A stretch of 60,584 nucleotides of DNA. Source: Chloroflexota bacterium. Its GTDB lineage: Bacteria; Chloroflexota; Chloroflexia; Chloroflexales; Roseiflexaceae. This document shows positions 60,485-60,584 of this stretch, in pieces. The DNA is taken from NCBI GenBank assembly GCA_013388755.1, contig JACAEQ010000125.1, forward strand, positions 1 to 60,584. The letters run 5' to 3'. Every line of letters starts with the position of its first letter. The stretch's first letter is position 1. The notes under the pieces are model-generated. The model ran no database searches and had not been told where the DNA came from. It saw only the letters and a program-made list of their open reading frames with translations. A program made the position numbers and the translations under genes.

Positions 60485-60580
60485 CCCGCCCCCGCTGGGG
60501 GCGGGAGTCGGGCCGCATTGCCGAGGACGCGCCCGCGGTCATCTATCCAACAACCCAACCCCCCCCCGCTGGGGGCGGGA
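60485..60580. repeat. Two CCCGCCCCC-GCT-GGGGGCGGG palindromes at the window edge
   Basis: A perfect 9-bp palindrome lies at 60485-60505, and a near copy at about 60561-60579 runs to the window end. Similar C/G palindromes form the interior of the MITE at 32389. The bases 60411-60584 hold no gene. Confidence 0.75.
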
Positions 60581-60584
60581 CTCG

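Overview
The window looks like chromosomal DNA from a filamentous anoxygenic phototroph of the phylum Chloroflexota (Chloroflexia, Roseiflexus/Chloroflexus-like). The base composition is GC-rich. Genes for magnesium chelatase subunits H and D (bacteriochlorophyll synthesis) sit among ordinary housekeeping genes. Several dispersed low-complexity repeats are spread through the spacers. No rRNA, tRNA, CRISPR array or complete insertion sequence was found. Both edges of the window lie in C-rich or repetitive sequence.

Region 1 (1-14.7 kb): a truncated MFS transporter remnant abuts serC. Then comes an arginine/carbamoyl-phosphate supercluster on the + strand: argC, argB, a short ArgA-type acetyltransferase, carA, a small HisKA-like protein, carB, argG, argJ, and a YfhO-type membrane protein. 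Upstream of argC there is a near-consensus promoter, a short reading frame rich in Arg codons, and mutually exclusive RNA hairpins ending in an intrinsic terminator. I read this as an arginine-sensing leader-peptide attenuator, and it is the most interesting element in the window.

Region 2 (14.8-26 kb): a DUF2089 / YvlB-like / DUF4097-like operon whose three proteins share one helical motif, followed by a small DUF6624-like gene. On the - strand lies a run of four tightly packed envelope genes: a glycosidase lipoprotein, a GT-C glycosyltransferase, a secreted zinc protease and a sigma/anti-sigma fusion.

Region 3 (26-42.5 kb): sugar metabolism. It holds a beta-hydroxyacid dehydrogenase, a GalU-like nucleotidyltransferase behind a structured leader, and an 1117-residue GHMP kinase/pyrophosphorylase fusion. 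These are followed by ROK, Gfo/Idh/MocA, SIS, M20, SDR and MetE-like genes, an unannotated 52-residue gene, a lipid kinase, an EamA transporter and a VWA protein. A miniature inverted-repeat element has inserted in the ROK promoter and duplicated its -35 box.

Region 4 (42.6-60.6 kb): trpB, nth, a stand-alone transposase-N-terminus-like gene, then fha-bchD-bchH on the - strand. After these come a membrane RsbR-type STAS sensor, glutamine synthetase, a GH2 beta-galactosidase and an MFS transporter. The last 600 bases are gene-free and hold a 39-bp tandem array grown from a dispersed palindromic repeat.
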